Assembly: GCF_002930105.1 (NCBI RefSeq)
Contig: NZ_PJRN01000004.1
Span: 248,001 to 312,000, forward strand
Direction: 5' to 3'
Origin: Billgrantia saliphila
GTDB taxonomy: Bacteria > Pseudomonadota > Gammaproteobacteria > Pseudomonadales > Halomonadaceae
DNA: 64,000 nt
The notes beneath the pieces are model-generated. The model saw only the letters and a list, made by a program, of their open reading frames with translations. It searched no databases and was not told the DNA's origin. A program made the position numbers and the translations under genes. This document shows, in pieces, positions 9,144-18,065 of the stretch; the stretch's first letter is position 1; every line of letters starts with the position of its first letter.

Positions 9144-10109
9144 ATGCGCGACTGGCTGGAGCGACGGCAATCCTGGATTTATCTGGCCTTTATCCTGGCG
9201 GGACTGGCTATCGGGCTAGGCCTGCCGGAGATGACCTCCCGGCTGGAAGCCTTCCTCTGGCCACTGCTTGGGGGCCTGCTCTATGCCACCTTCACCCAGG
9301 TTCCCCTGACGCGGATTGGCCAGGGCATGAAGGATGGGCGTTTCATGGCGGCCCTGCTGCTCGGCAACTTCGTGGTGATTCCTCTTGTTCTGGGCGGGCT
9401 GATGGCCATCCTGCCCATGTCGCCCGCCGTGCAGGCCGGCGTGCTGCTGGTTCTGCTCGTCCCCTGTACCGACTGGTTCATCAGCTTTACCCACCTTGGC
9501 AAAGGCGATGCTGGCAGGGCCATTGCCGCCACGCCGGTGCTCTTGCTCGTACAGCTGCTGGCCTTACCCATCTATCTCTGGCTCTTCCTGGGCGTGGAAT
9601 GGTTGCAGTCTGCGATCAGCCACCATCTGCTCAGCGCGTTTGGAGGGCTGATCCTCACCCCCCTGGCCCTGGCCTGGGCGACCGAGTGTTTGGCCAAGCG
9701 CAGCCTCAATGCCCGACGGTGCGTTCACGGCTTGGGCATGCTGCCCGTGCCGCTGCTTGCGCTGGTAGTCTTCGTCATTGCGGCATCACAGGTAACGACC
9801 GTCGCCGACCTCAGCGGGGTGCTTTTGAAGGTGTGGCTGATCTTCGTCGCCTACTTGATCTTCGCCGCTTTCCTGGGCAAGACCCTCGGCACAATATTCC
9901 AGCTTCCCACGCGTTCGGCCAGAACCCTGACGTTCAGCTTCGGCACCCGCAACTCCTTCGTGGTGCTGCCCATCGCCCTGACGCTGCCCGAGGCCTGGCA
10001 TGCTGCCGCTGTAGTCATCGTCTTCCAGTCGCTGGTCGAACTGTTCGGCATGGTGGCCTACCTGACCTGGGTGCCGGGCAAGCTGCTCCCCGAGCCCTCG
10101 CACGCTTAG
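9144..10109 (+). CDS. BASS/ACR3-like transporter (arsenic resistance protein-like)
   Basis: 321 aa with about 9-10 membrane segments. VLLVPCTDWFISFTHLGKGD resembles the PCT motif around the essential cysteine of ACR3 arsenite exporters, and SFGTRNSFVVLPIALTLP matches the second conserved segment of the bile acid:Na+ symporter superfamily. The start ATG follows GGAGG at 9128-9132. No arsR or arsC gene is adjacent, so arsenite as substrate is not established; an organic anion is equally possible. It is probably controlled by the divergent LuxR protein. Confidence 0.85.
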   Translation: MRDWLERRQSWIYLAFILAGLAIGLGLPEMTSRLEAFLWPLLGGLLYATFTQVPLTRIGQGMKDGRFMAALLLGNFVVIPLVLGGLMAILPMSPAVQAGVLLVLLVPCTDWFISFTHLGKGDAGRAIAATPVLLLVQLLALPIYLWLFLGVEWLQSAISHHLLSAFGGLILTPLALAWATECLAKRSLNARRCVHGLGMLPVPLLALVVFVIAASQVTTVADLSGVLLKVWLIFVAYLIFAAFLGKTLGTIFQLPTRSARTLTFSFGTRNSFVVLPIALTLPEAWHAAAVVIVFQSLVELFGMVAYLTWVPGKLLPEPSHA

Positions 10110-10306
10110 TTTCACGACCTTCTGACTCCCTTCGCCGCTCCCGGCCATACTCGCAGGCCATACCACGCTGGGGTTATATACGCTCCGAAGGCCGCTCAAT
10201 ACCGTTGTAGAGGAGTGGTGTGGCGGGACCCCGCTCGCCACACGAACGCGTCGTACCGGCTTGGCAAAGGCCAGGCGACGGCGCCAACGTGTCCTGGAGA
10301 CGGATC

Positions 10307-11683
10307 ATGACGGAAAACAATATCAAACTGGAAAGAACCCTATCCCTGAAGGCCGTGGTGCTGTTCGGGCTGGCGTACATGACGCCACTGATCGTGCTCG
10401 GCACCTTCGGCGTGATCGCTAGCGCCACCGAGGGCGCCGTGCCCACGGCCTACCTGATCACGACCGTCGCCATGCTGTTCACGGCGTATAGCTACGGCAT
10501 CATGGCGCGGACCTATCCGGTATCCGGCTCGGCCTACACCTACGCGCGCAAGGCCATCGACTCGCGGGTCGGCTTCATGGTGGGCTGGAGCGTGCTGCTG
10601 GATTACTTCTTCCTGCCCATGGTGATCTGGCTGATCGGCGCCGCTTACTTGAACGCACGGTTCCCGGAAGTGCCGAGCTGGATCTTCCTGCTGGGCTTCA
10701 TCGGCATCACCACGTTCCTCAACGTCTACGGCATCAAGCTGGCGGCCAAGGTGAACTCGCTGCTGATGGCGTTCCAGATCCTGGTGATCGCCTTCTTCGT
10801 GCTGCTGTCGGTGCGCCACGTATTCGCCACCGGCGGTACCGATGCGCTGTTCAGCCTGGGACCGTTCCTGGGTGACGATGCCGGCTTTACCGCCATTGCC
10901 GCGGGCGCCGCGGTGGCCGCCTACTCCTTCCTCGGCTTTGATGCCGTTACCACCCTGACCGAGGAGACCATCGAGCCCAAGCGCAACATTCCGCGGGCGA
11001 TCATGCTCACCGCGCTGATCGGCGGTGGTATCTATGTGCTGGTGGGTTACACCACGCAACTGGCGCATCCGGGCAGCAATTTCGTCAACGCCGATTCCGC
11101 CGCCTTCGAGATCGCCAGGATGATCGGCGCGGATCTGTTCGGGGCCATCTTCCTGGCCGGGATGGTGCTGGCGCAGTTCACCTCCGGCCTGGCCGCCCAG
11201 GCCAGTGCCTCTCGCCTGCTGTTCGCCATGGGGCGAGACGCCGTGCTACCGCGCAAGCTGTTCGGTGCCCTGCATCCGCGTTTTCGCACCCCGGTGTTCA
11301 GCATCGTACTGACCGGCGCCATCGGCATCATCGCCCTGTTCATGGATGTGCTGTCCGCCGCCTCGTTCATCAACTTCGGCGCGTTCATCGCCTTCACTAT
11401 GGTTAACCTCTCGGTGATCTTCCTGGTCAACAGGGATGCGGATGCGATGCGCCGTTATGGTGTCCTCAAGGGCGTGGTCGTGCCGCTGGTGGGTGCCCTG
11501 ATCAACCTCTGGCTGATGAGCAAGCTGGACATCAATGCCGTGGTCCTGGGGCTGGTCTGGCTGTCCATCGGGCTGGCACAGCTGATTTATCTGACCCGCT
11601 TCTTCCGTCGCGAACCGCCGGAAGTGGACTTCGACGAATCGGAACCCGAGCCGGCGCCCGCCGGAGTGGAAGCCAACCTGTAA
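10307..11683 (+). CDS. puuP: APC superfamily permease, PuuP-like (putrescine importer)
   Basis: 458 aa with 12 likely membrane segments. From memory the sequence follows E. coli PuuP closely: FGLAYMTPLIVLGTFGV, VSGSAYTYARKAI, RVGFMVGWSVLLDYFFLPM, FLGFDAVTTLTEET and SRLLFAMGRDAVLP all have direct counterparts. Putrescine or another amine is therefore the likely substrate. I chose the ATG at 10307, after CTGGAGA, because the PuuP-like part begins there; the frame is open from 10220 but encodes unlikely sequence. The next gene, a nitrilase-superfamily amidohydrolase, starts 12 bp downstream and is surely in the same operon. Confidence 0.88.
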   Translation: MTENNIKLERTLSLKAVVLFGLAYMTPLIVLGTFGVIASATEGAVPTAYLITTVAMLFTAYSYGIMARTYPVSGSAYTYARKAIDSRVGFMVGWSVLLDYFFLPMVIWLIGAAYLNARFPEVPSWIFLLGFIGITTFLNVYGIKLAAKVNSLLMAFQILVIAFFVLLSVRHVFATGGTDALFSLGPFLGDDAGFTAIAAGAAVAAYSFLGFDAVTTLTEETIEPKRNIPRAIMLTALIGGGIYVLVGYTTQLAHPGSNFVNADSAAFEIARMIGADLFGAIFLAGMVLAQFTSGLAAQASASRLLFAMGRDAVLPRKLFGALHPRFRTPVFSIVLTGAIGIIALFMDVLSAASFINFGAFIAFTMVNLSVIFLVNRDADAMRRYGVLKGVVVPLVGALINLWLMSKLDINAVVLGLVWLSIGLAQLIYLTRFFRREPPEVDFDESEPEPAPAGVEANL

Positions 11684-11695
11684 CGGAGACACCCC

Positions 11696-12583
11696 ATGCC
11701 CAGATACTTGCCTGTCCTGGTTCTCCAGGACGCCTCCCGACCGCCCGGCACGGACGCCGAGCTGCGGGATTTCGAGGCCGCACTGGCGGAGCACCTGAGC
11801 GACTTCGGGGCCGGGTTCGAGCCGCCAAGGATGGTGGTCTGCCCCGAATTCCATCTCTGCGGCGCCACCGGCACCCCAGAGCAGCGACGCGCTCAGTGGG
11901 AGGCCGCCGCCGAGCCGATCGACGGCCCCCGCCACCGGCACCTGGCGCGTATCGCCCGCAATCTGGGCATCTGGCTGCTGCCGGGCACGGTCTGCGAACG
12001 GGGCGAGGATGGCCACCTGTACAACACCGCACCGGTGTATTCGCCCCAGGGCGAGCGGGTGACCGCCTATCGCAAGTGCTTCCCCTGGCGCCCGTATGAG
12101 CCTTTTCGGCCGGGGAGACGCGTCGAAGTATTCGATATACCCGGCGTGGGCCGGGTCGGCCTGGCGGTCTGCTACGACATCTGGTTTCCCGAAGTGGTAC
12201 GACAACTGGCCTGGCTGGGGGCCGAGGTGGTCATCAACCAGGCCGCCACCTCCACCTGTGACCGCGCCCAGGAACTGGTGCTGGTGCAGGCCAACGCCAT
12301 CTTTAACCAGGTGTTCATGGTCAGCGCCAACGCGGCCACTCCCTCCGGCGAAGGCCAGAGCCTGATCGTCGACCCCGAGGGCAACGTTCGTACGCAAATG
12401 CCCGGGGCGTCCTCGGGCACCCTTACCGATGTCCTGAACCTGGATGAGGTCGAGCGTGTACGTACCTTCGGCACGGCGGGCTTGAACCGCATGTGGTCGC
12501 AATGTCGCAACGACGACCCGGTGCTGGAACTGCCGATGTACGATGGCCGTATCGATCCACGCCGCTGGAATCCTGAACGATGA
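11696..12583 (+). CDS. Carbon-nitrogen hydrolase (nitrilase superfamily)
   Basis: 295 aa. The catalytic triad is visible: Glu51 (CPEFHLCG), Lys127 (YRKCFPW) and Cys159 (GLAVCYDIWFPE). It hydrolyses a C-N bond, probably an amide. It follows the PuuP-like permease by 12 bp with its own GGAGA, so import and hydrolysis of an amine-derived amide such as an N-carbamoyl or N-acyl polyamine is a reasonable inference. No polyamine-specific residue could be checked. Confidence 0.9.
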   Translation: MPRYLPVLVLQDASRPPGTDAELRDFEAALAEHLSDFGAGFEPPRMVVCPEFHLCGATGTPEQRRAQWEAAAEPIDGPRHRHLARIARNLGIWLLPGTVCERGEDGHLYNTAPVYSPQGERVTAYRKCFPWRPYEPFRPGRRVEVFDIPGVGRVGLAVCYDIWFPEVVRQLAWLGAEVVINQAATSTCDRAQELVLVQANAIFNQVFMVSANAATPSGEGQSLIVDPEGNVRTQMPGASSGTLTDVLNLDEVERVRTFGTAGLNRMWSQCRNDDPVLELPMYDGRIDPRRWNPER

Positions 12584-12643
12584 ACGGTCCGCGAGGCCAC
12601 TATTCCGCGACAGAATGAAAAATAGAAAGCATCTAAAAAGAAA

Positions 12644-12667
12644 AGAGGGAGGCGTACGCCTCCCTCT
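12644..12667 (-). terminator. Perfect palindrome terminator
   Basis: A 24-bp perfect palindrome (12-bp arms AGAGGGAGGCGT). Reading leftwards, the minus strand continues with a T-rich tail (TTTCTTTTTAGAT), giving a good Rho-independent terminator for the EF-hand gene. On the plus strand the tail is weaker (CTTGTG), but it may also stop the nitrilase message. Confidence 0.8.
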
Positions 12668-12727
12668 CTTGTGCGGGCTAGCTTCGTGAACTCGCCCGCA
12701 GCGCTTGGTCATGCCAGACACTCGCGA

Positions 12728-13003
12728 TCAACGCTCGCGGTAGTTGAACTCCTGACGGGTAAGCACGCCGTCGTGGTTGCGGTCCATGAACTGGAAGATA
12801 CCCGGCAGGGAGCCCGCTTCGGCTTCTTCGCGGGAGAGACGACCATCGGCGTCGAGGTCCAGCTTCTCGAAGCTGTTCTGGTCGGAATGGGCGGATGAGG
12901 CGGCCAACGGCATCTGCATTTCCTCGGCGCCCCTTTCGGCCAGGGCAACACCGGAGGCAAGGGCAAGTGCCAGGAACAGGGCGGTTTTCTGAGTTTTCAT
13001 CAT
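12728..13003 (-). CDS. Small secreted EF-hand protein
   Basis: 91 aa. The signal peptide (TALFLALALASGVALA) is cleaved after about residue 22. Two EF-hand loops follow: DLDADGRLSREE and DRNHDGVLTRQE, each with Asp at positions 1, 3 and 5 (Asn at 3 in the second), Gly at 6 and Glu at 12. It should bind Ca2+ in the periplasm or outside. ATG codons at 13003 and 13000 are both possible starts. It is a single gene with a strong terminator and sits back to back with a LysR gene. Function unknown beyond calcium binding. Confidence 0.9.
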   Translation of the reverse strand: MMKTQKTALFLALALASGVALAERGAEEMQMPLAASSAHSDQNSFEKLDLDADGRLSREEAEAGSLPGIFQFMDRNHDGVLTRQEFNYRER

Positions 13004-13186
13004 TTCACTCTCTCGATTCGTTACAGGGATTAGGTCCGCACTTCTCGATTGATGGTGTTACTAGTGCCGACCCGATGGTTGTATTCTAGAGGACACCAAT
13101 CCTCTGACTAGAGCGTGATATTCAAACTTAGCGTTTCCCCTGGGAAACGATTAAACTGCGATGGATTCCCGCCCGGTAGCGATGCG

Positions 13187-14101
13187 ATGAACGATCTCAA
13201 TGACCTCTACTTTTTCCATGCCGTGGTGACCTATCAGGGCTTCTCCGCTGCCTCGCGCCATATCGGCGTACCCAAGGGAACGCTCAGCAAGCGCATCGCG
13301 CGGCTCGAGGAGCGGCTCCAGGTTCGCCTGCTGGAGCGGTCGACCCGCAAGATTCGCACCACCGACGTGGGTCATGCGTTCTTCGAGCACTGCCAGACCG
13401 TGCTCGCCGGCGCCGAAGCGGCGGAAACGGTGGCGGCGCAAGCATATGCTGAGCCCAACGGCATCGTGCGGCTCAGCTGTCCGCAGGGGTTGATCCAGAA
13501 CCTCATCGAGGAAGTGCTGCCGGCCTTCATGAAGACTTATCCCAAGGTCCGCGTACACATGCAGGTCTTCGACCGTCGCGCCGATCTGATCGAGGATCGT
13601 CTCGACATCGCCATCCGCGTTCGCAGCCGGCCGGACATGGCGGACGCCTCGCTGATCATGCGCCCGCTGGGGCAGAATCACCTGGTGATGGCGGTGAGCC
13701 CTGCCGTGCACGCCGCCTGCAAACAGGGGCTGACCATCGACGAACTCGCCGAGGTGCCGACGCTTTCGATGGGGGGAGAAACGGATGAGGTCCGCTGGGA
13801 ACTGACGGGGCCGAACGAGGAGACGCGCCTGATCACCCTGCGCCCGCGCCTGATGTGCAGTAACTTCGACATGCTGCTTGCCGCAGCGTGCCAGGGGCTT
13901 GGCGTGGCGCTGCTGCCCATTCACATCTGCCGGGTGAGCTTTGCCAAAGGGGATCTCGTCCACGTACTGCCGGAGTGGCGCTCACCCTTCGGCACGATCC
14001 AGGCGGTCTTCGCCTCACGCAAGGGTCTCGTTCCCTCCGTGAGGGCCCTGATCGACTTTCTCGCCCAAGCCATTCCCTGCAAGCTTTCGGTCGAGGGCTG
14101 A
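13187..14101 (+). CDS. LysR family transcriptional regulator
   Basis: 304 aa. The N-terminal winged helix covers residues 3-60 (FHAVVTYQGFSAASRHIGVP, then KGTLSKRIARLEERL) and the type-2 periplasmic-binding-like effector domain follows. The ATG at 13187 is chosen by homology; the open frame upstream encodes unlikely sequence. It is divergent from the EF-hand gene, 183 bp away, and no other obvious target is adjacent. Target and effector unknown. Confidence 0.92.
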   Translation: MNDLNDLYFFHAVVTYQGFSAASRHIGVPKGTLSKRIARLEERLQVRLLERSTRKIRTTDVGHAFFEHCQTVLAGAEAAETVAAQAYAEPNGIVRLSCPQGLIQNLIEEVLPAFMKTYPKVRVHMQVFDRRADLIEDRLDIAIRVRSRPDMADASLIMRPLGQNHLVMAVSPAVHAACKQGLTIDELAEVPTLSMGGETDEVRWELTGPNEETRLITLRPRLMCSNFDMLLAAACQGLGVALLPIHICRVSFAKGDLVHVLPEWRSPFGTIQAVFASRKGLVPSVRALIDFLAQAIPCKLSVEG

Positions 14102-14296
14102 GATCAGCTCGCGCCGGCTCGACATTCAGCTCTCTAGCGTACGCATCCGAACCCCGGCACCGAGCCCAGGGTGTGCTTCCTGTAGGCCCGATGCCACTAG
14201 CAGACAAGGTAACAGGCGCACTGATGCGCTTTACGCTATATCTAACGTCATGCAGACCAGGCCATCGCTGCTCCGGACATTATTACGGAGACCATT

Positions 14297-14566
14297 ATGG
14301 ATGAAGACCTCGAACGGATGAGTCGCGAAGCACTGATCGAAGAAACCAAGCGATTACGCCAAGGTATCCGTGAGCACCGCGACTGCAGCCGACACGATCT
14401 CTGTTGGCATCACCCTGCCCTCTGGGGACTGCTACCCGACAGTACCGATCCGGTTCCCGTGGTACCGGAATGGCCTGAGTTCATGAAGGGATGCATAAAG
14501 TACCGCCAATCTCTGGATGAGCAGTTGCCAAGCGCGCCGCGTACCGATGCCCCCTACGAGGAGTGA
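14297..14566 (+). CDS. Conserved small protein of unknown function
   Basis: 89 aa with SD CGGAGA before the ATG. The middle carries a striking motif, HDLCWHHPALWGLLP, followed by VPEWPEFMKGCIKYRQSLDEQ. I recognise this pattern from small hypothetical proteins in other proteobacteria, but it has no known function. The N-terminal third is an acidic and basic helix (RMSREALIEETKRLRQGIRE). The paired Cys/His residues could bind a metal, which is a guess. It is probably a single gene. Confidence 0.78.
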   Translation: MDEDLERMSREALIEETKRLRQGIREHRDCSRHDLCWHHPALWGLLPDSTDPVPVVPEWPEFMKGCIKYRQSLDEQLPSAPRTDAPYEE

Positions 14567-14681
14567 CACTTCACCGTAGATAGGGATGACGGGCATCGGT
14601 GGGTCGTGCCTCCTAGTCTCGAGTATTTAATCCTATGGACGCCATATTGCAGTTGCCCAGTTGAGAGGAAGGAGAACAGGC

Positions 14682-15545
14682 TTGCACATCATTCTTGGAG
14701 GAACCGGCCAGGGTGGATCAGCGACGGCCCGTGCGCTGCTGAAACGCGGCGAGCCAGTCACCGTCGTCACGCGCGATGCCTCACACGGCTCGGACTTGAG
14801 GGACGCAGGTGCCCGTATCGCTGTCGTCGACATCCATGACATCACAGGTTTGCGTGATGTGTTCCGCACCGGCACGCGCGCTTTCCTACTCAATCCCCCC
14901 GCCGCGCCTTCCGGCGACACTGACACCGAAGAGCGGGCGAGCGTCACGGCTATCGTTGAAGCCCTGGACGGGTCGGGATTGCAGAAGATAGCTGCCGCAT
15001 CCACCTACGGCGCACGCCCTGGGGAGCGATGCGGCGATCTCACCGTGCTCTACGAATTCGAGGAAAAGCTTGGTGCCCAATCCATCCCTACGGCAATTAA
15101 TCGTGGCGCCTACTACATGAGCAATTGGCTCGGGATGCTCGACACCGTGCGTAAGCACGGCACGCTGACGAGCTTCTTTCCGGCCGATTTCGCCTTTCCG
15201 ATGGTCGCACCACAGGACCTGGGCGAGGCGGCCGCGCGCCGACTTATGGAATCGGCACACGAAACCGGACTTCACTTTGTGGAAGGGCCGGAGCGTTACT
15301 CTCCACGCGACGTGGCCGACGCGTTCGCTGAGGCGCTCGGCATTACGGTCGAGGTCGAAACTATCCCGCGCGAAGATTGGGAGAAGACATTCTTGCAGTT
15401 CGGTTTCTCGCAAGAAGCCGCGAAGTCCTATGCTTGCATGACGGGTACGGTTGTAGACGACAAGGCCGAATGGCCGGACCGCCCTGAACGCGGGACGACC
15501 ACGCTACGTGATTTCATTCGAGGTAACGTGGAAGCAACTGGGTGA
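14682..15545 (+). CDS. NmrA-like NAD(P)-binding protein
   Basis: 287 aa. The N-terminal HIILGGTGQGGSATARALL is the GxxGxxG dinucleotide-binding motif of the NmrA/HSCARG or NAD(P)H-quinone reductase QorB group. The start is a TTG at 14682, with AGGAAGGAG 8 nt upstream; a second in-frame TTG at 14661 lies in front of that SD and is unlikely. The stop overlaps a GTG in the next frame, so the DUF1801 gene is probably in the same transcript. It could be an NADPH sensor or an oxidoreductase. Confidence 0.88.
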   Translation: MHIILGGTGQGGSATARALLKRGEPVTVVTRDASHGSDLRDAGARIAVVDIHDITGLRDVFRTGTRAFLLNPPAAPSGDTDTEERASVTAIVEALDGSGLQKIAAASTYGARPGERCGDLTVLYEFEEKLGAQSIPTAINRGAYYMSNWLGMLDTVRKHGTLTSFFPADFAFPMVAPQDLGEAAARRLMESAHETGLHFVEGPERYSPRDVADAFAEALGITVEVETIPREDWEKTFLQFGFSQEAAKSYACMTGTVVDDKAEWPDRPERGTTTLRDFIRGNVEATG

Positions 15546-15589
15546 TTCGACCACAAGGCAGACGCTGGAATGAACGCTTACAGGTCATC

Positions 15590-16057
15590 ATGAAAAAAGA
15601 AACCAAACAAACCGCCGCGAAGGCTTCCAAGCCTATGAAAGGTTCCGACAAGGAGCCCGCTCTCCTCTCGGGCGGCAACCCTCAGATCGCCAAGGCCGAT
15701 GGCGATGCCCCGGTCCAAGCCTACATCGCGGCCATGCCGGGCTGGAAGAGCGAAGTCGGGCGCCGCCTCGACGCGCTTATCGTCCAGACCGTGCCCGATG
15801 TGCGCAAGGCCGTGAGATGGAACACGCCCTTCTACGGCATCGAGGGCCAGGGCTGGTTTCTCGCCTTCCATTGCTTCACGAAGTACATCAAGGTGACGTT
15901 CCTCAATGGCGCTTCGTTGCACCCAATGCCGCCTGGCGAGTCAAAGGTTCCGAATACCCGCTATTTCCATATCCATGAGGACGATCCGCTGGACGAGGAA
16001 CTCATGGCGAACTGGATCGGGCAAGCATCCGAGCTACCTGGGGAGAAAATGTTTTGA
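15590..16057 (+). CDS. DUF1801 domain protein
   Basis: 155 aa. DUF1801 features: YIAAMPGWKSEVGRRLDALI, VRKAVRWNTPFYGIEGQGWF and KVTFLNGASL. The fold resembles YdhG; no enzymatic role is established. The first 40 residues are lysine-rich, low-complexity sequence. The ATG at 15590 is taken; a GTG at 15542 overlapping the stop of the previous gene (GTGA) is a real alternative that would add 16 residues. It lies in tandem with the NmrA-like gene. Confidence 0.85.
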   Translation: MKKETKQTAAKASKPMKGSDKEPALLSGGNPQIAKADGDAPVQAYIAAMPGWKSEVGRRLDALIVQTVPDVRKAVRWNTPFYGIEGQGWFLAFHCFTKYIKVTFLNGASLHPMPPGESKVPNTRYFHIHEDDPLDEELMANWIGQASELPGEKMF

Positions 16058-16140
16058 TGTATGGCGCGGCCTACCCTCAGCAGTGCTCTCTGTGGCCGAA
16101 AAGAAGCCTTAAGTTAGTAATCAGGAACAGGCTCCCTTAG

Positions 16141-16163
16141 CCCTCGCCCAAGGCGGGTTTTCT
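16141..16163 (+). terminator. Weak hairpin with T tail after the DUF1801 gene
   Basis: CCCTCGCC-CAA-GGCGGG followed by TTTTCT. The stem has a bulged T. It is placed correctly, 84 bp after the stop, for a Rho-independent terminator. Confidence 0.4.
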
Positions 16164-16217
16164 CACGACATCGCGGCCCTGTACAGCGGGACCGCCGGGA
16201 TGAAGGACGCGCTCCCG

Positions 16218-16958
16218 TTACAGCGTCTCTTCCAGCAGCATGGCGATTCGTTTGTGATGCAGGGCATCGGCGGCGGCATCGTAGGAGGGGGCGTCCTTGG
16301 CCGTGAAGCCGTGGGCGGCGCCCTTGTAGAGCTCGGTGGTGAAGTGCACGCCAGCTGCGGCCAGCGCTTCGTCCATGCGGGCAATCTGCTCGGGGGGCAG
16401 CAGCTCGTCCTTGTCGGCGTGGCCGAAATAGACGCGCCCCTTAATGGTGCCAACTACGGGCACGGGACTGTTCGGATCGTCGGCTTCCGCCAACCGGGCC
16501 GAGTGGAAACCCGCCGCAGCGGCGACGCGGTCTGGGTACTCGGACGCCATCCGCAGTGCGAAGGTCGCGGTCATGCAGTAGCCCACCACGCCTATCTTTC
16601 CCTCCGCGAACTCACCCTCGTTATCGATGCAGTCCAACAGGGCGGCGAAGTCGCGGGATTGCGCTTCGGGCGTGAGGCGGCCGGCATACTCGACCAGCGT
16701 CGGTCGCACGTCCGGGTCGCGGAACGACTTGCCTTCCGGCACGACGTGGCCGCTCGCATCGCGGTAGTAGATGTTGGGCATCAACACGGCATAGCCATTG
16801 TCCGCGATCTGCTGGGCTTTTTCGTGATAGCAGGGGCGCAGACCTCCGATATCAGTAAACACCACCACGGCGGGAAGGGGGCGATCGGTGCCCCCTGGCG
16901 TGAAGACATGAGCGTCCATGGTGCCGTCGGCAGCGGGGATTTCGATAGCACGAGACAT
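16218..16958 (-). CDS. Dienelactone hydrolase family protein
   Basis: 246 aa, alpha/beta hydrolase fold. The nucleophile is Cys128 in VGYCMT, where serine esterases have GxSxG; the Asp is in FGHADKDELL and the His in AAHGF, giving the Cys-Asp-His triad of dienelactone hydrolases. The N-terminus MSRAIEIPAADGTMDAHVF is typical. The family opens dienelactone in chlorocatechol degradation, but isolated members like this one have broader esterase roles. It is divergent from the RibD-C reductase gene. Confidence 0.93.
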   Translation of the reverse strand: MSRAIEIPAADGTMDAHVFTPGGTDRPLPAVVVFTDIGGLRPCYHEKAQQIADNGYAVLMPNIYYRDASGHVVPEGKSFRDPDVRPTLVEYAGRLTPEAQSRDFAALLDCIDNEGEFAEGKIGVVGYCMTATFALRMASEYPDRVAAAAGFHSARLAEADDPNSPVPVVGTIKGRVYFGHADKDELLPPEQIARMDEALAAAGVHFTTELYKGAAHGFTAKDAPSYDAAADALHHKRIAMLLEETL

Positions 16959-17127
16959 GATGGGCTCCGGGTTGTCGATGGAGAATGGATGTCGTCCGCG
17001 ACGAATGTCACCAAAGCCATCTAACCAGAGACCGGCCCTGTTGACGAGGTCGTTGCTTTGCCGCCCCGTCGATTTCGCAGCACCTCATTCGACGACTGGA
17101 TGCAAAGCAAACCAGGAGGATGAGCTC

Positions 17128-17796
17128 ATGCGAAAAGTGATCGTTGGCGCGATGGTGTCACTGGATGGTGTCATGCAGGCACCCGGCGGGCCGCAGGAAG
17201 ATCCGACCTGTGGTTTCCGCTACGGCGGCTGGGTCGCGCCGCTGGTGGACGAGGTATTCGGAGAAGAGATCGACAAGCTGTTCGGCCAGCCGTTCGACCT
17301 GCTGCTCGGCCGCAAGACATATGAGATCTTCGCCGCGCACTGGCCGTATGCCGAGGAAGGGCCGGACGATTCCATCGCCAAGACCTTCAATTCGATCAAT
17401 AAATACGTGGCGACACGAAAGGGCCTGGAGCTGACCTGGAAGGACTCGGTAGCCCTCCACGATGCGGTGGCGGATGTCGCCAAGCTGAAGCAGGACGACG
17501 GTCCGGCGCTCGTCACCCAAGGCAGCACCGAGCTGATCCACTCGCTGCTCGCGAACGATCTGGTCGACGAGATCAATCTTTTCATCTGCCCCGTCGTGCT
17601 GGGAAAAGGCAAGAAGCTGTTCGACGATGGCGCAAAGCCGGCAGCATTCGAACTCGCGGCCAATCGCGTGTCACCCAACGGTATCGTGATCGCGAAGTAT
17701 GTACGCGACGGCGCGGTGAAGACCGGCGATTTCGCCATGGACCCGCCCACTGCGGCGGAAGTGGCAAGACGCGAGAAGATGCAGCAGGAAGGTTAG
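17128..17796 (+). CDS. RibD C-terminal/dihydrofolate-reductase-like protein
   Basis: 222 aa. VGAMVSLDGVMQAPGG and LLLGRKTYEIFA are hallmarks of the RibD C-terminal (DHFR-like, NADPH-binding) domain, and LVTQGSTELIHSLLANDLVDE and PVVLGKGKKLFDDG complete it. There is no N-terminal deaminase domain, so it is the single-domain YyaP/YwjB type. The ATG follows AGGAGGA at 17114-17120. Reductase activity is likely; the substrate is not known. Confidence 0.93.
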   Translation: MRKVIVGAMVSLDGVMQAPGGPQEDPTCGFRYGGWVAPLVDEVFGEEIDKLFGQPFDLLLGRKTYEIFAAHWPYAEEGPDDSIAKTFNSINKYVATRKGLELTWKDSVALHDAVADVAKLKQDDGPALVTQGSTELIHSLLANDLVDEINLFICPVVLGKGKKLFDDGAKPAAFELAANRVSPNGIVIAKYVRDGAVKTGDFAMDPPTAAEVARREKMQQEG

Positions 17797-17802
17797 CGCT
17801 CC

Positions 17803-17979
17803 GTGATGCATGAGCGGCTGGTGCGGGCGCGGGCCACTTGGCGTCTGGATCAGGTCGGTGGAGAGGAGATACGCGATGGCATGCTGTCTGCCTACCGTTT
17901 CGCCGACTTGGACCCGTACCGAGCTGCTACCCACAACAAGGGTATCATGAACAGGGTCAGCGCCGTGGTGCTGGCCTCG
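17803..17979 (+). pseudogene. Remnant of a class II HMG-CoA reductase gene
   Basis: Fifty-nine codons, beginning GTG-ATG, that match only the interior of a class II 3-hydroxy-3-methylglutaryl-CoA reductase: RLVRARATW, GGEEIRDGMLSAYRFADLDP and ATHNKGIMN followed by VSAVVLA. The lysine of HNKGIMN corresponds to the catalytic lysine (Lys267) of the Pseudomonas mevalonii enzyme. Homology stops abruptly at VVLAS, where family members continue with TGNDWRAVEAGAHAYA. Both the N- and C-terminal parts, over 85% of the gene, are missing. It is squeezed between two intact genes and cannot be functional. Confidence 0.75.
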
Positions 17980-18065
17980 AAGCCGACTTCATTCGCAAGA
18001 AACGGAGTTTTCCACGCCCTGCGCCGCTCTAGGTTGGAATCTCATTCCCTATCCGAGCGCTGCAG

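Noticed and set aside
9144..10109. Annotation of this carrier as an arsenite exporter (acr3)
   Set aside because: Only superfamily-level motifs are seen and no ars genes are adjacent; kept as BASS/ACR3-like.
11246..12721. 491-codon minus-strand frame across the PuuP and nitrilase genes
   Set aside because: Antisense shadow; the plus-strand proteins have catalytic and membrane motifs, this one has none.
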